DNA from: Picosynechococcus sp. PCC 7003
Lineage (GTDB): Bacteria; Cyanobacteriota; Cyanobacteriia; Cyanobacteriales; MRBY01
Assembly (NCBI RefSeq): GCF_001693255.1
Contig: NZ_CP016474.1
Location: forward strand, 310,001 to 374,000
DNA length: 64,000 bases
Direction of reading: 5' to 3'
Shown here: positions 7,612 through 17,843 of the stretch, in pieces
Layout of the letters: each line of letters starts with the position of its first letter
Numbering within the stretch: the first letter of the stretch is position 1
The notes under the pieces: model-generated
Databases searched by the model: none
The model's input: the letters and a program-made list of their open reading frames with translations, nothing else
Told to the model about the DNA's origin: nothing
Program-made: the position numbers and the translations under genes

Positions 7612-9393
7612 TTATTCCTGTACCCGCAACAATTGGTAAGGGGATCTTTCCAGGAGGAGATCAAGGGTTTTGTCCTCCAGCGGAAGTTCTGGGCGAGTAG
7701 ATGCCCGCACCACCAGTAGGTAGGAAGGATTGACCTGGGTTAAGGTGTGATTGATGGCGGCGAGTTTTTCTTCTTTTTCATTGTCAATAAAAAGAATATC
7801 CTGGCCTGTGTAGAAGACGAGACTTGGCTTTTCAAAACCCACCATCATCACTGTTTCACCAGGCCGCTGCTGGGCTGTAATGGCCTCGGCAATCTCCCGG
7901 AGGCCGGCTTGGCGAGCTTGATCTAACAGGGTACTGGCAGGGAATAGGATAAGGACAATAAAAGCGACCATAATTGCTCCATTGGCAAGCCAAATCCCTA
8001 GGCGCGATCGCCACACACAGATCGACAGCACGATGGCCCCTAGGAGCCAAATCCCGAAGCCCCACCATTCGAGATTGGATTGGGCGTAGGTTGTGGCTAG
8101 ATCAGGGGCTGCAGGATCGTAGCCAATCACTTGGGGGCTATAGATCATAAAGCCACTGAGAATTAACAACAGTCCCACATTGGCGATCGCACTCCAACGA
8201 AATCCGGCCGAGAGTTGCCGGGGCGTTTCGATGACATGGCTGAGAAACAACGCCACTAAGATCGCGGCAGCGGGCAAGAGGGGAATGGTGTAACTCGGCA
8301 ATTTGGTGACGGCGATGGTAAAGAAGCCAAAAATCACCCCAAACCAAATACTCGCAAAGACGGCAAGGTGGGCAGATCGCGCTTCCTGACGCCAGCGGCC
8401 CGGACGGTGTAACTTGAGTCGGGCGATCGCCGCTGGCAGATACACAGACCAGGGCAAAAACCCCACCAACACCACCGGAAAATAAAAATACCACGGGGCA
8501 TCATGGCCATTTACAACCCCCGTGAATCGCTCAAAATTGTGGTAACCAAAAAAACTATCAATGTACGCTTGGCCATTGCGGAGGGTCACAAGGACAAACC
8601 AAGGCAAGGCGATCGCCGTAAAGATCAATGCCCCAGTCAAAGGTTTAGCTTCTCCCAGCAGTACCTCGCGAAACTTGCCGACATAAAGCAAAAAGAGCAT
8701 GATCACCAGTCCCGGCACCACGATCCCCACCGGCCCCTTGGTCAGCACCGCACAGGCAAACAAAGCGTAAGCAGCAATGTACCAGCCATTGGGAAACCAG
8801 CGATTGATGGGCTGCCCGCCGCTGCCATAGCCATAGAAAAAACAAATCAGGCCCCCACTAAAGCAGCCATTGAGGAGCATATCGGAGACCCCCTGCCGCG
8901 CCCAGACAATGGTTTGGAAGTTTAGAGCAATTAAACTGCTGCCGATCCAAGCCGCCAGCCAGAGTTTGCGTTGGGTATTCGGGGCTTCAGGACTTTGGGC
9001 TGCCGTCGCTGTGCCAAAACCAAATTTACGCAGCAGCACAAAGACTAAGGCCATTAAACCGAGGGCCGCAAAGGCCGAGGGCAACCTGGCCCCCCAGGCA
9101 TTCACCCCAACAATTTTGTAGGCGATCGCCATCAGCCAATACACCAGGGGCGGCTTATCGAAGCGGGTGGCATCGTTGTAATAGGGCGTAATCCAATCTC
9201 CGGTAGCTAGCATCCGGCGAGCAGCATCCGCAAACATTGGCTCTGTTTCATCCACAAGGCCCACTGCACCGAGATGCCAAAAAAAGGCGAGTCCCCCCAG
9301 GAGACCCAAGGCGATCGCCGAGATGATCCCTGTAGTTTTCGGGAATTTCTCATAGCTTTGGTAACAACGACGAACAGAATCAAGGGGCGACAT
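7612..9393 (-). CDS. Glycosyltransferase family 39 (ArnT/PMT-like) integral membrane protein
   Basis: About 593 aa with a dozen or so predicted transmembrane helices. The first loop carries VDETEPMFADAARRML and DATRFDKPPLVYW, the Asp/Glu signature and lipid-donor loop of GT-C dolichyl/undecaprenyl-phosphate mannosyl- or aminoarabinose transferases. A soluble segment follows the last helix. It would move a sugar from a polyprenyl-phosphate donor to a lipid or protein on the outer face of the membrane; donor and acceptor are unknown. The ATG at 9393 is preferred over a TTG at 9453 that abuts the upstream stop codon. Confidence 0.85.
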   Translation of the reverse strand: MSPLDSVRRCYQSYEKFPKTTGIISAIALGLLGGLAFFWHLGAVGLVDETEPMFADAARRMLATGDWITPYYNDATRFDKPPLVYWLMAIAYKIVGVNAWGARLPSAFAALGLMALVFVLLRKFGFGTATAAQSPEAPNTQRKLWLAAWIGSSLIALNFQTIVWARQGVSDMLLNGCFSGGLICFFYGYGSGGQPINRWFPNGWYIAAYALFACAVLTKGPVGIVVPGLVIMLFLLYVGKFREVLLGEAKPLTGALIFTAIALPWFVLVTLRNGQAYIDSFFGYHNFERFTGVVNGHDAPWYFYFPVVLVGFLPWSVYLPAAIARLKLHRPGRWRQEARSAHLAVFASIWFGVIFGFFTIAVTKLPSYTIPLLPAAAILVALFLSHVIETPRQLSAGFRWSAIANVGLLLILSGFMIYSPQVIGYDPAAPDLATTYAQSNLEWWGFGIWLLGAIVLSICVWRSRLGIWLANGAIMVAFIVLILFPASTLLDQARQAGLREIAEAITAQQRPGETVMMVGFEKPSLVFYTGQDILFIDNEKEEKLAAINHTLTQVNPSYLLVVRASTRPELPLEDKTLDLLLERSPYQLLRVQE

Positions 9394-9453
9394 GGGCGAA
9401 TTGGAAGATGTTAAGTAAAAAACTTCAGCGATTGTAACCTGCCGAGTGGGCAA

Positions 9454-12156
9454 CTAATTCGCATCCGTAGACAGGGCTTCTGGATCTAAAAGTTCCACCT
9501 GACCCAGGCGACCGTCGAGGCGGACCCATTGACCCGGTTGGAGCAACTCAAGGGCCATGGCGACATTGGCAACCATCGGAATTTGGTGTTGGCGGGCCAG
9601 ACTCGCCCCCTGGGATAGCATTCCCCCCTGGGTTGTGATAATGCCACTCACCTCCCGGAGGCGCTCCAGAAAATGTTCATCAATATAGGTGGTCACCAAA
9701 ATATCATTGGGACTCCAGGACGAAACCCTTTCCCCTGGCAGGCAGCGATGGACACGGCCAATCACCGAGCCACTACTCACCGCTTGCCCCTGGAGTTTTT
9801 GCAAAAAACAACTGCTAGAGACATCTTCTTTCGTGGTCAGCTGACCGTAGATAATCTCTGGGGGAGGCCCCTGCTCTTGGTTCAAATTCATTTGCGATCG
9901 CCGATATTGAATTTTGAGCTGGAGACGGGAGAATTCCTGGGATTGGGGCGCATTGATCAGGGCTTTTACCTCCGGGAGATTGAGCCAAAAAATATCCTGG
10001 GGCTGTTCTAAATAGCCTTGGTTTTGCCAAATCTGGGCGATCGCCAAAAAATTCCACCGCAATTGGGCTAAAAAGGTTTCACAGAGACCCGTGACCGCTT
10101 CCTGTTGCCCGTAGATCTGCTGCAGTTGACGTTGGGCTGAGTTAAGGCTAGGGGGCGAAATAGCAGTGCGCGGCTGATTTACTAAACCCGTCAACTGCTG
10201 GCGGATCGTTCCTGAATCTTCTCGCCAACGGCGCTGGGCCAACTCCCAAGGGAAATCTGCCCCGTCCCCATACTCCTTAAGCCACTGATCTAAGCGAGCA
10301 AATAGATGTTCCCCATCGGGCAGTTCGGCCAACTGAGCAAACAAAACCGCCCGTGTAAAGGGTTCGACGTCTCCCTGGCGCGATTCCCCTGTGGTGCGGA
10401 GGGTACCCCGAATATCCACGGCCAGTTGATTGAGGGTTTGAAATTTGGGCGGGAGCGGCGGCAGGAAATAGGCCAGTCCCGTGGTCAAACGGCGCCGCCA
10501 AAGGATCACTTCACCCCGGAGCCAATAGCCGAGCAAGAGTTCTAGAATCTCTGTAATTTGCTCGACATTCTGCACCAAGTCCGCCAGGCTGAGGGTCGAA
10601 AGATCATTGCGGCTGATCATTTTGATCGTTTTTAGCAGGGGGTAACAAAGGCGATCCGCTTCCTGCTGAAACTCTGAATACCATTGCCAATCCCAACGTA
10701 AATAGCGGTAACAGAACAAAGGATGGCGCAGGCCAAACAGCAGACAGCCCAGCCGGGATTGGAGGTCGCTAAATTCAAAATTTTCCCGGCGACAGACCCG
10801 CTCCCAAAAGCTGCGATTGAGATAGCTATACCCCCGATGGTGGGAAATTAACGCGATGTTCTGGAGATTTTCACGCCCTTCCCACAGGGCATCGTAGATA
10901 CTGGCGATCGCCCCTGGGGCCGTGACCTCTAATAAGGAGGCGCTCAAAGGCGACAAGGGTTTTGGGAAATGGCTTGCAATCTCTTCCCTCGTCCAGACCG
11001 GATGGAGGTGATAGATGGGCCGCACCCGCAAAATCCAAATATCCTGGCCCGTAAAACACCATTCCAAAGCCTGGGGACTACCCTGTTGATGTTCCAATTG
11101 GCGACTAAGGTGGGCCACTTCCTGCAAAATATCCAGGGGAGGATGGTGGGTATAGGGTTTACCGCCCAGGGGCTGGGGGGAATCCAGACCGTAGTACAGC
11201 AAAAATTGGCCTTCACCAATCACGAGCGGCGTAATAAAATCCTGGGCAACTTCCGTGAGCGGATCCTGGCGCGTGTAGGGCAGCGGCGGGCGACTGTAGG
11301 TAATGCCAGACCATTGCACAGACGGTTGGGCTTGTACTAGCAGGGCTTGTTTTCCCACTGCCGTTTGACTAAAGCCATTCACCAGGGCAACTTCTAAGGC
11401 TTCTGGGGTGGTGAGTTGCTCCGTGGGAATTTGGAAGGATGGGGGAATTTTTTCGCTGGAGAGACGCACCATATAGGGGCGATCGCCACTGGGCTTGAGT
11501 AAATCAACCAGTCGTTTAAAATCATCCCCTGGTTTGAGCACCCACCCCGGCAAAACGGGATAACCCAAATATTTTAATTGACTGAGGGTCGCCGCATCCT
11601 GACCCACTTGGGGGCTACTGAGGCGTTGGTCGAGGGAGAGAAAGCCATATTCAGGCCGAAAGATTTGCCAAACTTGTCGACTACTCGGTGCCCGTTGACT
11701 TAACCAGCCCAGGAGTCCCCCCAGGGCGATCGCCGTCACCCAATAGCCCGGCACCGCACCGTGGCGGATCGTCAGGGCCACAAAAATCAAGGTCAAAACG
11801 GCCCAGATGCCCAGGCGAATTTGTCGAAATACCGTCAGGCCTACCAGCCCAATAAAACTAACAATGGGCGTAATCTGCCAATCGTGGAGTAACAAACCGC
11901 CCCACACCGCCGCAAAAGCTAGGTCTTGGGTGCGCCAATAGCGGCCCATCATCAAGGCCAACAGACTAATGAGTTCCCAGGGGGACTGGTATGGGAAAAA
12001 ATACCGAGTAAAGAGCACCACAATCATCCCCAGGAGACAATCCCCCGACAGTTGTCTAAAGGGATGGCGATCGCCCCAGGGCAAAATACAAAATGCACCG
12101 AGGATTGGGATTAAAGTAAAAATGAGTAGACAACCCCAGACCTGCGTCAATGTCAT
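9454..12156 (-). CDS. PEP-synthase-like membrane protein with altered swivel-domain His
   Basis: A 900-aa multidomain protein. Residues 1 to about 170 are hydrophobic with several membrane segments, faintly like PlsY acyltransferases (GRYW..VWGG). Residues about 190-390 look like a reduced PPDK/PEP-synthase nucleotide-binding domain (MVRLSSE, SGITYSRP, WILRVRPI). The C-terminal ~90 residues match the PEP-utilising mobile (swivel) domain (DILVTTYIDEHFLE.., SGIITTQGG, IPMVANV). The phosphohistidine site of that domain, normally GGxxSHxA, reads GGMLSQGA: the His is Gln. A role as a phosphotransferase is thus doubtful. Its start overlaps the aminotransferase stop by 4 bp. Confidence 0.7.
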   Translation of the reverse strand: MTLTQVWGCLLIFTLIPILGAFCILPWGDRHPFRQLSGDCLLGMIVVLFTRYFFPYQSPWELISLLALMMGRYWRTQDLAFAAVWGGLLLHDWQITPIVSFIGLVGLTVFRQIRLGIWAVLTLIFVALTIRHGAVPGYWVTAIALGGLLGWLSQRAPSSRQVWQIFRPEYGFLSLDQRLSSPQVGQDAATLSQLKYLGYPVLPGWVLKPGDDFKRLVDLLKPSGDRPYMVRLSSEKIPPSFQIPTEQLTTPEALEVALVNGFSQTAVGKQALLVQAQPSVQWSGITYSRPPLPYTRQDPLTEVAQDFITPLVIGEGQFLLYYGLDSPQPLGGKPYTHHPPLDILQEVAHLSRQLEHQQGSPQALEWCFTGQDIWILRVRPIYHLHPVWTREEIASHFPKPLSPLSASLLEVTAPGAIASIYDALWEGRENLQNIALISHHRGYSYLNRSFWERVCRRENFEFSDLQSRLGCLLFGLRHPLFCYRYLRWDWQWYSEFQQEADRLCYPLLKTIKMISRNDLSTLSLADLVQNVEQITEILELLLGYWLRGEVILWRRRLTTGLAYFLPPLPPKFQTLNQLAVDIRGTLRTTGESRQGDVEPFTRAVLFAQLAELPDGEHLFARLDQWLKEYGDGADFPWELAQRRWREDSGTIRQQLTGLVNQPRTAISPPSLNSAQRQLQQIYGQQEAVTGLCETFLAQLRWNFLAIAQIWQNQGYLEQPQDIFWLNLPEVKALINAPQSQEFSRLQLKIQYRRSQMNLNQEQGPPPEIIYGQLTTKEDVSSSCFLQKLQGQAVSSGSVIGRVHRCLPGERVSSWSPNDILVTTYIDEHFLERLREVSGIITTQGGMLSQGASLARQHQIPMVANVAMALELLQPGQWVRLDGRLGQVELLDPEALSTDAN

Positions 12157-13331
12157 GGTTGTGGAGAAAGGAAAGTTTGGATCCGGCGCACGGCTTCCCG
12201 CAGTACCGTTGGTTCCTGAACGAGGGCAAAACGAACATACCCCTCCCCTGTTTTACCAAACCCTGATCCTGGCGACAGGGCAATTCCGGTTTGGGCGACC
12301 AATTGGGTACAAAATTCCAAAGAAGTCCCCGACCAAGACTCTGGCAACTTGGCCCACACATAGAGGGTAGCTGCAGGCTTGGGCACAGACCAACCGTGGT
12401 CATTAAGGGCTTCGACAAGGGCATCGCGACGGGCTTGGTAAACGCGCACATTCTCCGTTACGGTGGCTTGATCCCGTTGCAGAGCGGCGATCGCCCCGCT
12501 GAGAATGCCTTGGTATTGGTTAAAATCAACCACCGCCTTAATTTGGCGTAGGGCCGCGATCAGTTGGGCATTTCCCACCGCAAAGGCAATGCGAAAGCCC
12601 CCCATGTTAAAGGACTTCGAAAAGGTAAAAAATTCAATGCTACAGGTTTTTTCTCGATCCGCCTGTAATACCGATGATGGCGCCGTTTCCCCAGCAAAAT
12701 AGATGTCGTTGTAGGGAAAATCATGAATCAACGCCAGATCATGGGCCTGACAAAACGCCACCGCTTCCCGGAAAAAATCAAGGGTTGCCGTGGCTGTGGT
12801 GGGATTATGGGGATAGCTCAGAATCATCAAGCGACTTTGCGCCAAGATATCCTGGGGGATCGCTGTAAATTTTGGCAGAAAATGATGCTCGGCGGTGAGG
12901 GGCATAAAGTAGCTTTGGCCACCCGCTAGTGCCACCCCACCGGCATAGGAAGGATAGCCCGGATCCGGAAGTAGGGCGTAGTCTCCAGGGTCGAGCAAGG
13001 CCAGGGGCAGGTGGGCCGTCCCCTCCTGGGAACCGATCAACGCCAAGACTTCGGTGTCGGGATCAACGGCAACCCCATAACGCTCGGTGTACCAAGTGGC
13101 GATCGCCTCCCGAAAAGCCTGGGTATTGCGGTGGAGGACATACCCATGGGTTTTGGGATCCGTTAATGCCTGAGCAATGGTTTCCATGGCGATCGCCGAA
13201 GCGGGCAGATCAGAAGAGCCGAGGGACAGATCAATTAAGTCCTGACCCGCCGCCACCGCCTTGGCTTTGGCCCGGTCCATATCTGCAAACACATTTGCCG
13301 AAAGCCGTGATAACCGCTGGGAAAAATGCAT
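12153..13331 (-). CDS. Class I/II aminotransferase (DapC/LL-DAP aminotransferase-like)
   Basis: A 392-aa PLP-dependent fold-type I aminotransferase. SYPHNPTTATA is the substrate/PLP Asn-Pro motif, HDFPYNDIYF the Asp/Tyr region, and FFTFSKSFNMGGFRIAF carries the Schiff-base Lys near residue 235. The sequence looks most like the aspartate/succinyl-DAP/LL-DAP aminotransferase group, so amino-acid or lysine/cell-wall biosynthesis is likely, but substrate cannot be fixed. It follows the thioredoxin gene by 27 bp and overlaps the next gene by 4 bp. Confidence 0.88.
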   Translation of the reverse strand: MHFSQRLSRLSANVFADMDRAKAKAVAAGQDLIDLSLGSSDLPASAIAMETIAQALTDPKTHGYVLHRNTQAFREAIATWYTERYGVAVDPDTEVLALIGSQEGTAHLPLALLDPGDYALLPDPGYPSYAGGVALAGGQSYFMPLTAEHHFLPKFTAIPQDILAQSRLMILSYPHNPTTATATLDFFREAVAFCQAHDLALIHDFPYNDIYFAGETAPSSVLQADREKTCSIEFFTFSKSFNMGGFRIAFAVGNAQLIAALRQIKAVVDFNQYQGILSGAIAALQRDQATVTENVRVYQARRDALVEALNDHGWSVPKPAATLYVWAKLPESWSGTSLEFCTQLVAQTGIALSPGSGFGKTGEGYVRFALVQEPTVLREAVRRIQTFLSPQP

Positions 13332-13358
13332 AGGGGCAAATTAAATCGCTGAGGAATA

Positions 13359-13685
13359 TTACAGTTGAGCTTCAACAAAATCTTTGAGACCCTGCTTTGT
13401 GATTGCCCCTTCATGGCTTGCCACAACCTTCTGGGCCTTAAAAAAGCGCAGGGCAGGCACCCCCTCTACTTGGCATTGGGCAACGGCTTCTGGGTTAGGG
13501 TCAACTTCGAGCTTGACGACTTTTAGGCGATCGCCATATTCCTGAGCGGCCCAACTGACTGAGGGCGAAACTAACCGACAAGGCCCACACCAACTAGCCC
13601 AAAAATAGACCAAGATATCTTGATTGACGTTGAGGACTTCCTGCTCAAACTGGGAATCGGTGATTTCCAAAACGCTGCCACTCAC
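13359..13685 (-). CDS. trxA: Thioredoxin
   Basis: A 108-aa single-domain thioredoxin with the redox motif WCGPC (C33, C36) and the cis-Pro segment EGVPALRFF near residue 78. It reduces protein disulphides in the cytosol. The GTG start at 13685 is supported by an AAGGAG ribosome-binding site about 9 nt upstream. Sequence details (SPSVSWAAQEY) differ from the major plant m-type thioredoxin, so this is likely one of several cyanobacterial paralogues; the gene symbol is generic. Confidence 0.92.
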   Translation of the reverse strand: MSGSVLEITDSQFEQEVLNVNQDILVYFWASWCGPCRLVSPSVSWAAQEYGDRLKVVKLEVDPNPEAVAQCQVEGVPALRFFKAQKVVASHEGAITKQGLKDFVEAQL

Positions 13686-13799
13686 AGGGGGTGAACTCCT
13701 TGATTACTTACAAAATGAAGACAGTTCTTTACGTTAACAGTTTTCGGCGATCGCTGGATCAATGGATTTACGAACAGCCACAAAACTCCACAACACAAA

Positions 13800-13830
13800 C
13801 CGGGTAGAAGCCCGAAGAACGGCTACCCGG
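13800..13830. terminator. Hairpin downstream of vipp1
   Basis: CCGGGTAG and CTACCCGG form a perfect 8-bp stem with a 15-nt loop between vipp1 and the thioredoxin gene. There is no strong T run on either strand, so it could be a processing or partial terminator structure. Confidence 0.4.
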
Positions 13831-13911
13831 TCGAGTAATCTGCTTGTAAGTTTTGTCTGTCGGTTATAGGCAATCAAAGATCAGGACGCAATAGTTCCTG
13901 AGGGCCAGCGC

Positions 13912-14715
13912 CTAGAGATTTTTCATTTGGGTGCGTAAAGCCTCCAACTCGGCATCCACTGCTGCAAAATCCGCATCCGTTGGTTCGTGCGTTTCGACGG
14001 GGGTATCGGCAATTTCCTCCATCTCATCCACCATTTTGGCTGCTTCTAGGGCCGGTGTTTCTTGGGAAGCCGCTTTTAACATGGCCAACTCATCATCAAT
14101 GGAATTGGAAGCCTCGAGTTGGGCAAATTCTTGATCCAAACTGGCACTGCCCAAGACGTTGGTTGCTTCGGATTGAGCTTCGAGTTCCATGATTTTGTCC
14201 TCCATCCGCTCGAAGGCACTCATCGCACTGCTGGTGTCGATGTTGTTCATGGTGCTCTGGAGTTGGGCATTCGCCTTCGCAGCATTGGCCCGGGCCTTGA
14301 GCATGTCTTTTTTGGTCTTGGCCTCTTGGATTTTGCTTTCTAGGGCAAGGAGGTTTTCCTTGAGGGTTTTCACCTGGGCGTTTTGTTGGGTCAGTTGCTG
14401 TTGGAGCACCGCTGCGGTATCAGCAAAGGTTTTTTTCCGTACCAGAGCTTCCCGGGCGAGATCTTCTCTACCATTTTTGATGGCTAATTCTGCTTTCTTT
14501 TGCCAAGTGGTCGCTTCGGTTTGGTTTTTGATCAGTTGTTGCTCAGTTTTTTTCTGGGCGGCGATCGCCCGGGCCACCGACTGGCGTAATTGCACCAAAC
14601 TTTCCCCCATATCGGCAACGGCCTGTTCCAATATTTTTTCGGGGTCTTCGGCCTTACTGACCATATCATTGAGGTTGGCTTTGACAACACGACCAAGACG
14701 ATCTAAAAATCCCAT
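13912..14715 (-). CDS. vipp1: Vipp1/IM30 (PspA family) thylakoid membrane protein
   Basis: A 267-aa, almost entirely helical coiled-coil protein of the PspA/IM30 (ESCRT-III-like) family. It starts MGFLDRLGRVVKANLNDMVSKAEDPEKIL, the amphipathic membrane-binding helix and core typical of Vipp1. It has a C-terminal extension beyond the PspA core (about residues 220-267, ending LEALRTQMKNL), the feature that separates Vipp1 from PspA. It forms rings and rods that maintain thylakoid membranes and protect against membrane stress. A long upstream gap (to 15253) should contain its promoter. Confidence 0.96.
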   Translation of the reverse strand: MGFLDRLGRVVKANLNDMVSKAEDPEKILEQAVADMGESLVQLRQSVARAIAAQKKTEQQLIKNQTEATTWQKKAELAIKNGREDLAREALVRKKTFADTAAVLQQQLTQQNAQVKTLKENLLALESKIQEAKTKKDMLKARANAAKANAQLQSTMNNIDTSSAMSAFERMEDKIMELEAQSEATNVLGSASLDQEFAQLEASNSIDDELAMLKAASQETPALEAAKMVDEMEEIADTPVETHEPTDADFAAVDAELEALRTQMKNL

Positions 14716-15253
14716 GATGCTTTATCTCTATACGTGATTGAGTGCAATTTAAACTGTGACTTACTCTGGCAAAGGGGTAAGCATACTCCTTTACATTTTA
14801 ATCACTCCTTTGGTTTCCTATGGTAATCGCTTCTACCACTTGGGTCATTGACTGAGAACTTCGTCTGGGGTGAATCCCCAAAGCCGAGCTATTCTTTCCC
14901 ATAGAAGTTGCGTCTTCGTGTAGTTGGCAGCCGATGTAAGTTTAATTTTTAAGACTACACCGCGATCTTGGCTGGTTTTCGTATTATTTTGAGATTAGCA
15001 AAATAAAAACAAAATATTAACGATATCCAGAAACGGCGTGAAGCTCGAACAGGTTATTGTAAAATAGTGACTTTCCTGGAAAAATCATCCTAGTAAAAAC
15101 GCAGTACCCGTTGTAAATCGCAGGAATATAGATTCCTAATCTTGATGCAAACGGGCAAATGTCAGCCATGTTGCAAGGGATAAGCCTGGGGTGAGAAAAA
15201 GCGAGATTGCCAGTGAACTTGGCCTAACTTCCCTAACCGTCGCGACTAAAACT
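14716..15253. other. 538-bp intergenic region, divergent promoters of vipp1 and the histidine kinase
   Basis: No gene is evident in either orientation apart from an in-frame GTG (15191) that could extend the kinase. A TGGGG/CCCCA hairpin (14876-14890) and otherwise AT-rich DNA are visible. As it separates divergent genes it must hold two promoters; a small RNA cannot be excluded. Confidence 0.5.
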
Positions 15254-16426
15254 ATGCACTTAGATGATCTGCACATTCTGCTAATTGAAGATAATTTGGC
15301 GGAAGCTGAATTGTTAGGGGATCTACTGGCAGACATTGAGATGGTGCAGTGCAACATTGTGCATTTTGCCCACCTCGAAAAGGCGATCGCCTGTCTCGAA
15401 GACCAGTCCTTTGACGTGATTTTGCTGGATTTGAGCTTGCCCGACAGCCAAGGCCTGAGCTCCCTACCGATTCTGATGGGGATTGCCCCAGACGTTCCCA
15501 TTGTGGTGCTGACCAATACCAATGATGCGGAATTGGCCCTCGAAGCGGTGCACCAAGGGGCCCAGGATTATCTAATCAAAAAAAATATCGCCTTTGACCA
15601 AGAGACATTACTCCGCTCAATTCTCTACGCCATCGAACGTAAGCGCAATCAACAGGCCCTTAAGTTAGCCAATGAGCGACTCCGCCAGGAAATGAAGGCC
15701 CGCGAAGCGACGCAACTCAAGCTCAAACAATCCAACCAGGAGCTTGAACAATTTGCTTACATTGCCTCCCACGATTTAAAGCAACCCTTAGCGAGTATTT
15801 ACTCTTGGTCTCAACTGCTCCAGGTGCGCTATGGGAATTGCTTTGATGAAAAAGGGAGCAGCTACATCCGCGCAATCCAAGATTCCGTGCGCCAGATGAC
15901 CCAGCTTATCGAGGACCTTTTAACCTATTCGCGGGTCGATCAGGTAGAAAATACGGCGGTGGACGTGGATTGTAACTTGATTGTCCATCAGGTTTGTAAT
16001 CGACTCAGTTCGGCGATCGCCCAACAAAGCGCCAAACTCACTATTGATCCCTTACCTACTATCCAAGGAAATCCTCTACAAATCAGTCAAATTTTCCAAA
16101 ATTTAATCGAAAATGCCCTCAAGTATTGCCGCGAAGATGTTCCTCCCCAGATTACAATTAGCGCCGTCCAGAACGATAACCACTGGGTTTTTAGCTGCCA
16201 CGACAATGGCATTGGCATCGAACCCGACTACTTTGAACAAATTTTCTACGCCTTTAAACGTCTCCATTCCCAGAGTCAATACTCAGGCACTGGCATTGGC
16301 CTCGCCGTCTGTAAAAAAATTGTGCGCCGCTATGGTGGCGAGATTTGGGTAACATCTACCTTCGGCGAAGGTTCTACTTTTTTCTTCTCTTTTCCGAGGC
16401 AGTCTTCCCCCAAGGATCAAGCCTAG
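15254..16426 (+). CDS. Receiver-histidine kinase (phytochrome-kinase-like) signalling protein
   Basis: A 390-aa protein with an N-terminal receiver domain (ILLIEDN; phosphoacceptor Asp in VILLDLSLPDSQG near residue 56; Lys in YLIKKN), a linking coiled coil (about 145-175), then a HisKA domain with phospho-His in SHDLKQPLASIYSW and a HATPase domain (NLIENALKYC, DNGIGIEPDYFEQIF, GTGIGLAVCKKIV). The SHDLKQPL H-box and FxRLH region resemble kinases related to Cph1-type phytochromes. A receiver in front of the kinase suggests it takes phosphoryl input from another kinase. The ATG at 15254 is preferred over a GTG at 15191. Its partner regulator is not in the window. Confidence 0.9.
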   Translation: MHLDDLHILLIEDNLAEAELLGDLLADIEMVQCNIVHFAHLEKAIACLEDQSFDVILLDLSLPDSQGLSSLPILMGIAPDVPIVVLTNTNDAELALEAVHQGAQDYLIKKNIAFDQETLLRSILYAIERKRNQQALKLANERLRQEMKAREATQLKLKQSNQELEQFAYIASHDLKQPLASIYSWSQLLQVRYGNCFDEKGSSYIRAIQDSVRQMTQLIEDLLTYSRVDQVENTAVDVDCNLIVHQVCNRLSSAIAQQSAKLTIDPLPTIQGNPLQISQIFQNLIENALKYCREDVPPQITISAVQNDNHWVFSCHDNGIGIEPDYFEQIFYAFKRLHSQSQYSGTGIGLAVCKKIVRRYGGEIWVTSTFGEGSTFFFSFPRQSSPKDQA

Positions 16427-16515
16427 GAAGCAACCCCAGGGTCTCTGCACAGGAGTTTGATCAAGTTACAATAAAGTTTGCCCAGACCTAGTTGATTTCA
16501 CCTGATACAGACACC

Positions 16516-17769
16516 GTGACTATTTCTCCCATTTCTCCCCAAGACACCACCTTTAACCCCAATCAACCCGATGCCTTTGGGCGTTTTGGGAAATATGGTG
16601 GTAAGTATGTGCCTGAAACCTTGATGCCCGCCCTGGCTGAATTAGAAGCGGCCTATGCCCAATATCGTAATGATCCGACTTTTCAAGCAGAATTGGCTGG
16701 GCTATTAAAAGATTATGTTGGTCGCCCCAGCCCCCTCTATTTCGCGGAACGGCTGACGACTCGCTACGCCCGCCCCGATAGTTCTGGCCCCCAAATTTAC
16801 CTAAAACGGGAAGATCTCAACCACACAGGTGCCCACAAGATCAATAATGCGATCGCCCAGGCCCTCCTCGCCAAACGCATGGGCAAACAACGAATCATCG
16901 CCGAAACTGGTGCGGGTCAGCATGGTGTTGCCACGGCGACCGTCTGTGCCCGGTTTGGAATGGAATGCATTATCTATATGGGGGTGCAGGACATGGAACG
17001 CCAAGCCCTCAACGTCTTCCGCATGAAATTATTAGGGGCGACTGTCCAACCTGTAGAAGCGGGCACCGGCACCCTCAAAGATGCCACCTCCGAAGCCATT
17101 CGTGACTGGGTCACAAATGTAGAGACAACCCACTATATCCTCGGTTCCGTGGCTGGCCCCCACCCCTACCCGATGATGGTGCGGGATTTCCATGCGGTGA
17201 TTGGGTCAGAAACTCGGTTACAGTGCAAAGAAAAATGGGGCGGCCTCCCGGATATTCTTATTGCCTGTGTGGGGGGAGGCTCCAATGCCATGGGCCTTTT
17301 CCATGAATTTGTGAAAGACTCCACCGTGCGCCTGATTGGTGTTGAAGCCGAAGGGTCTGGGATCACCAGTGGCCACCACGCCGCCACCCTCACCCAAGGG
17401 AAACCAGGGGTCCTACATGGGGCCATGAGCTACCTATTGCAAGACACTGAAGGTCAAGTCGTCGAGGCCCATTCCATCAGTGCCGGCCTAGATTACCCTG
17501 GCGTCGGCCCCGAACACAGCTATCTCAAAGATACTTGTCGGGCTGAATATTACAGTGTTACTGACCAAGATGCGGTGGCCGCCTTCCGTCGGGTGTCTGA
17601 GTTAGAAGGGATTATTCCGGCCCTGGAAACGTCCCATGCCTTCGCGTATCTAGAAACCCTTTGTCCTCAGTTGCCGGGTAGTCCGCGCATTGTGATCAAC
17701 AGTTCTGGCCGGGGCGATAAGGATGTGCAAACGGTGGCCAAATATCTCGATCGCCATGGCTGGGACTAG
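16516..17769 (+). CDS. trpB: Tryptophan synthase beta chain
   Basis: A 417-aa PLP enzyme that joins indole and serine to make tryptophan. [15 protein letters not shown] begins the conserved core. [17 protein letters not shown] contains the PLP-binding Lys (about 108), and [12 protein letters not shown] is the phosphate-binding glycine loop. The usual TrpB length is met from the GTG at 16516; a TTG at 16492 would add 8 residues and cannot be excluded. trpA is not adjacent, as usual in cyanobacteria. A strong terminator follows. Confidence 0.97.
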   Translation: MTISPISPQDTTFNPNQPDAFGRFGKYGGKYVPETLMPALAELEAAYAQYRNDPTFQAELAGLLKDYVGRPSPLYFAERLTTRYARPDSSGPQIYLKREDLNHTGAHKINNAIAQALLAKRMGKQRIIAETGAGQHGVATATVCARFGMECIIYMGVQDMERQALNVFRMKLLGATVQPVEAGTGTLKDATSEAIRDWVTNVETTHYILGSVAGPHPYPMMVRDFHAVIGSETRLQCKEKWGGLPDILIACVGGGSNAMGLFHEFVKDSTVRLIGVEAEGSGITSGHHAATLTQGKPGVLHGAMSYLLQDTEGQVVEAHSISAGLDYPGVGPEHSYLKDTCRAEYYSVTDQDAVAAFRRVSELEGIIPALETSHAFAYLETLCPQLPGSPRIVINSSGRGDKDVQTVAKYLDRHGWD

Positions 17770-17807
17770 AGAAATTCGAGATCAAAGTTTAAATTGCTGT
17801 AAATAAC

Positions 17808-17839
17808 GAGGGGGGTTTAAGGTAATCCCTCTTTTTTTT
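17808..17839 (+). terminator. Rho-independent terminator of trpB
   Basis: GAGGG and CCCTC form the stem, followed directly by eight T residues, 38 bp after the trpB stop. Confidence 0.8.
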
Positions 17840-17843
17840 GTGG

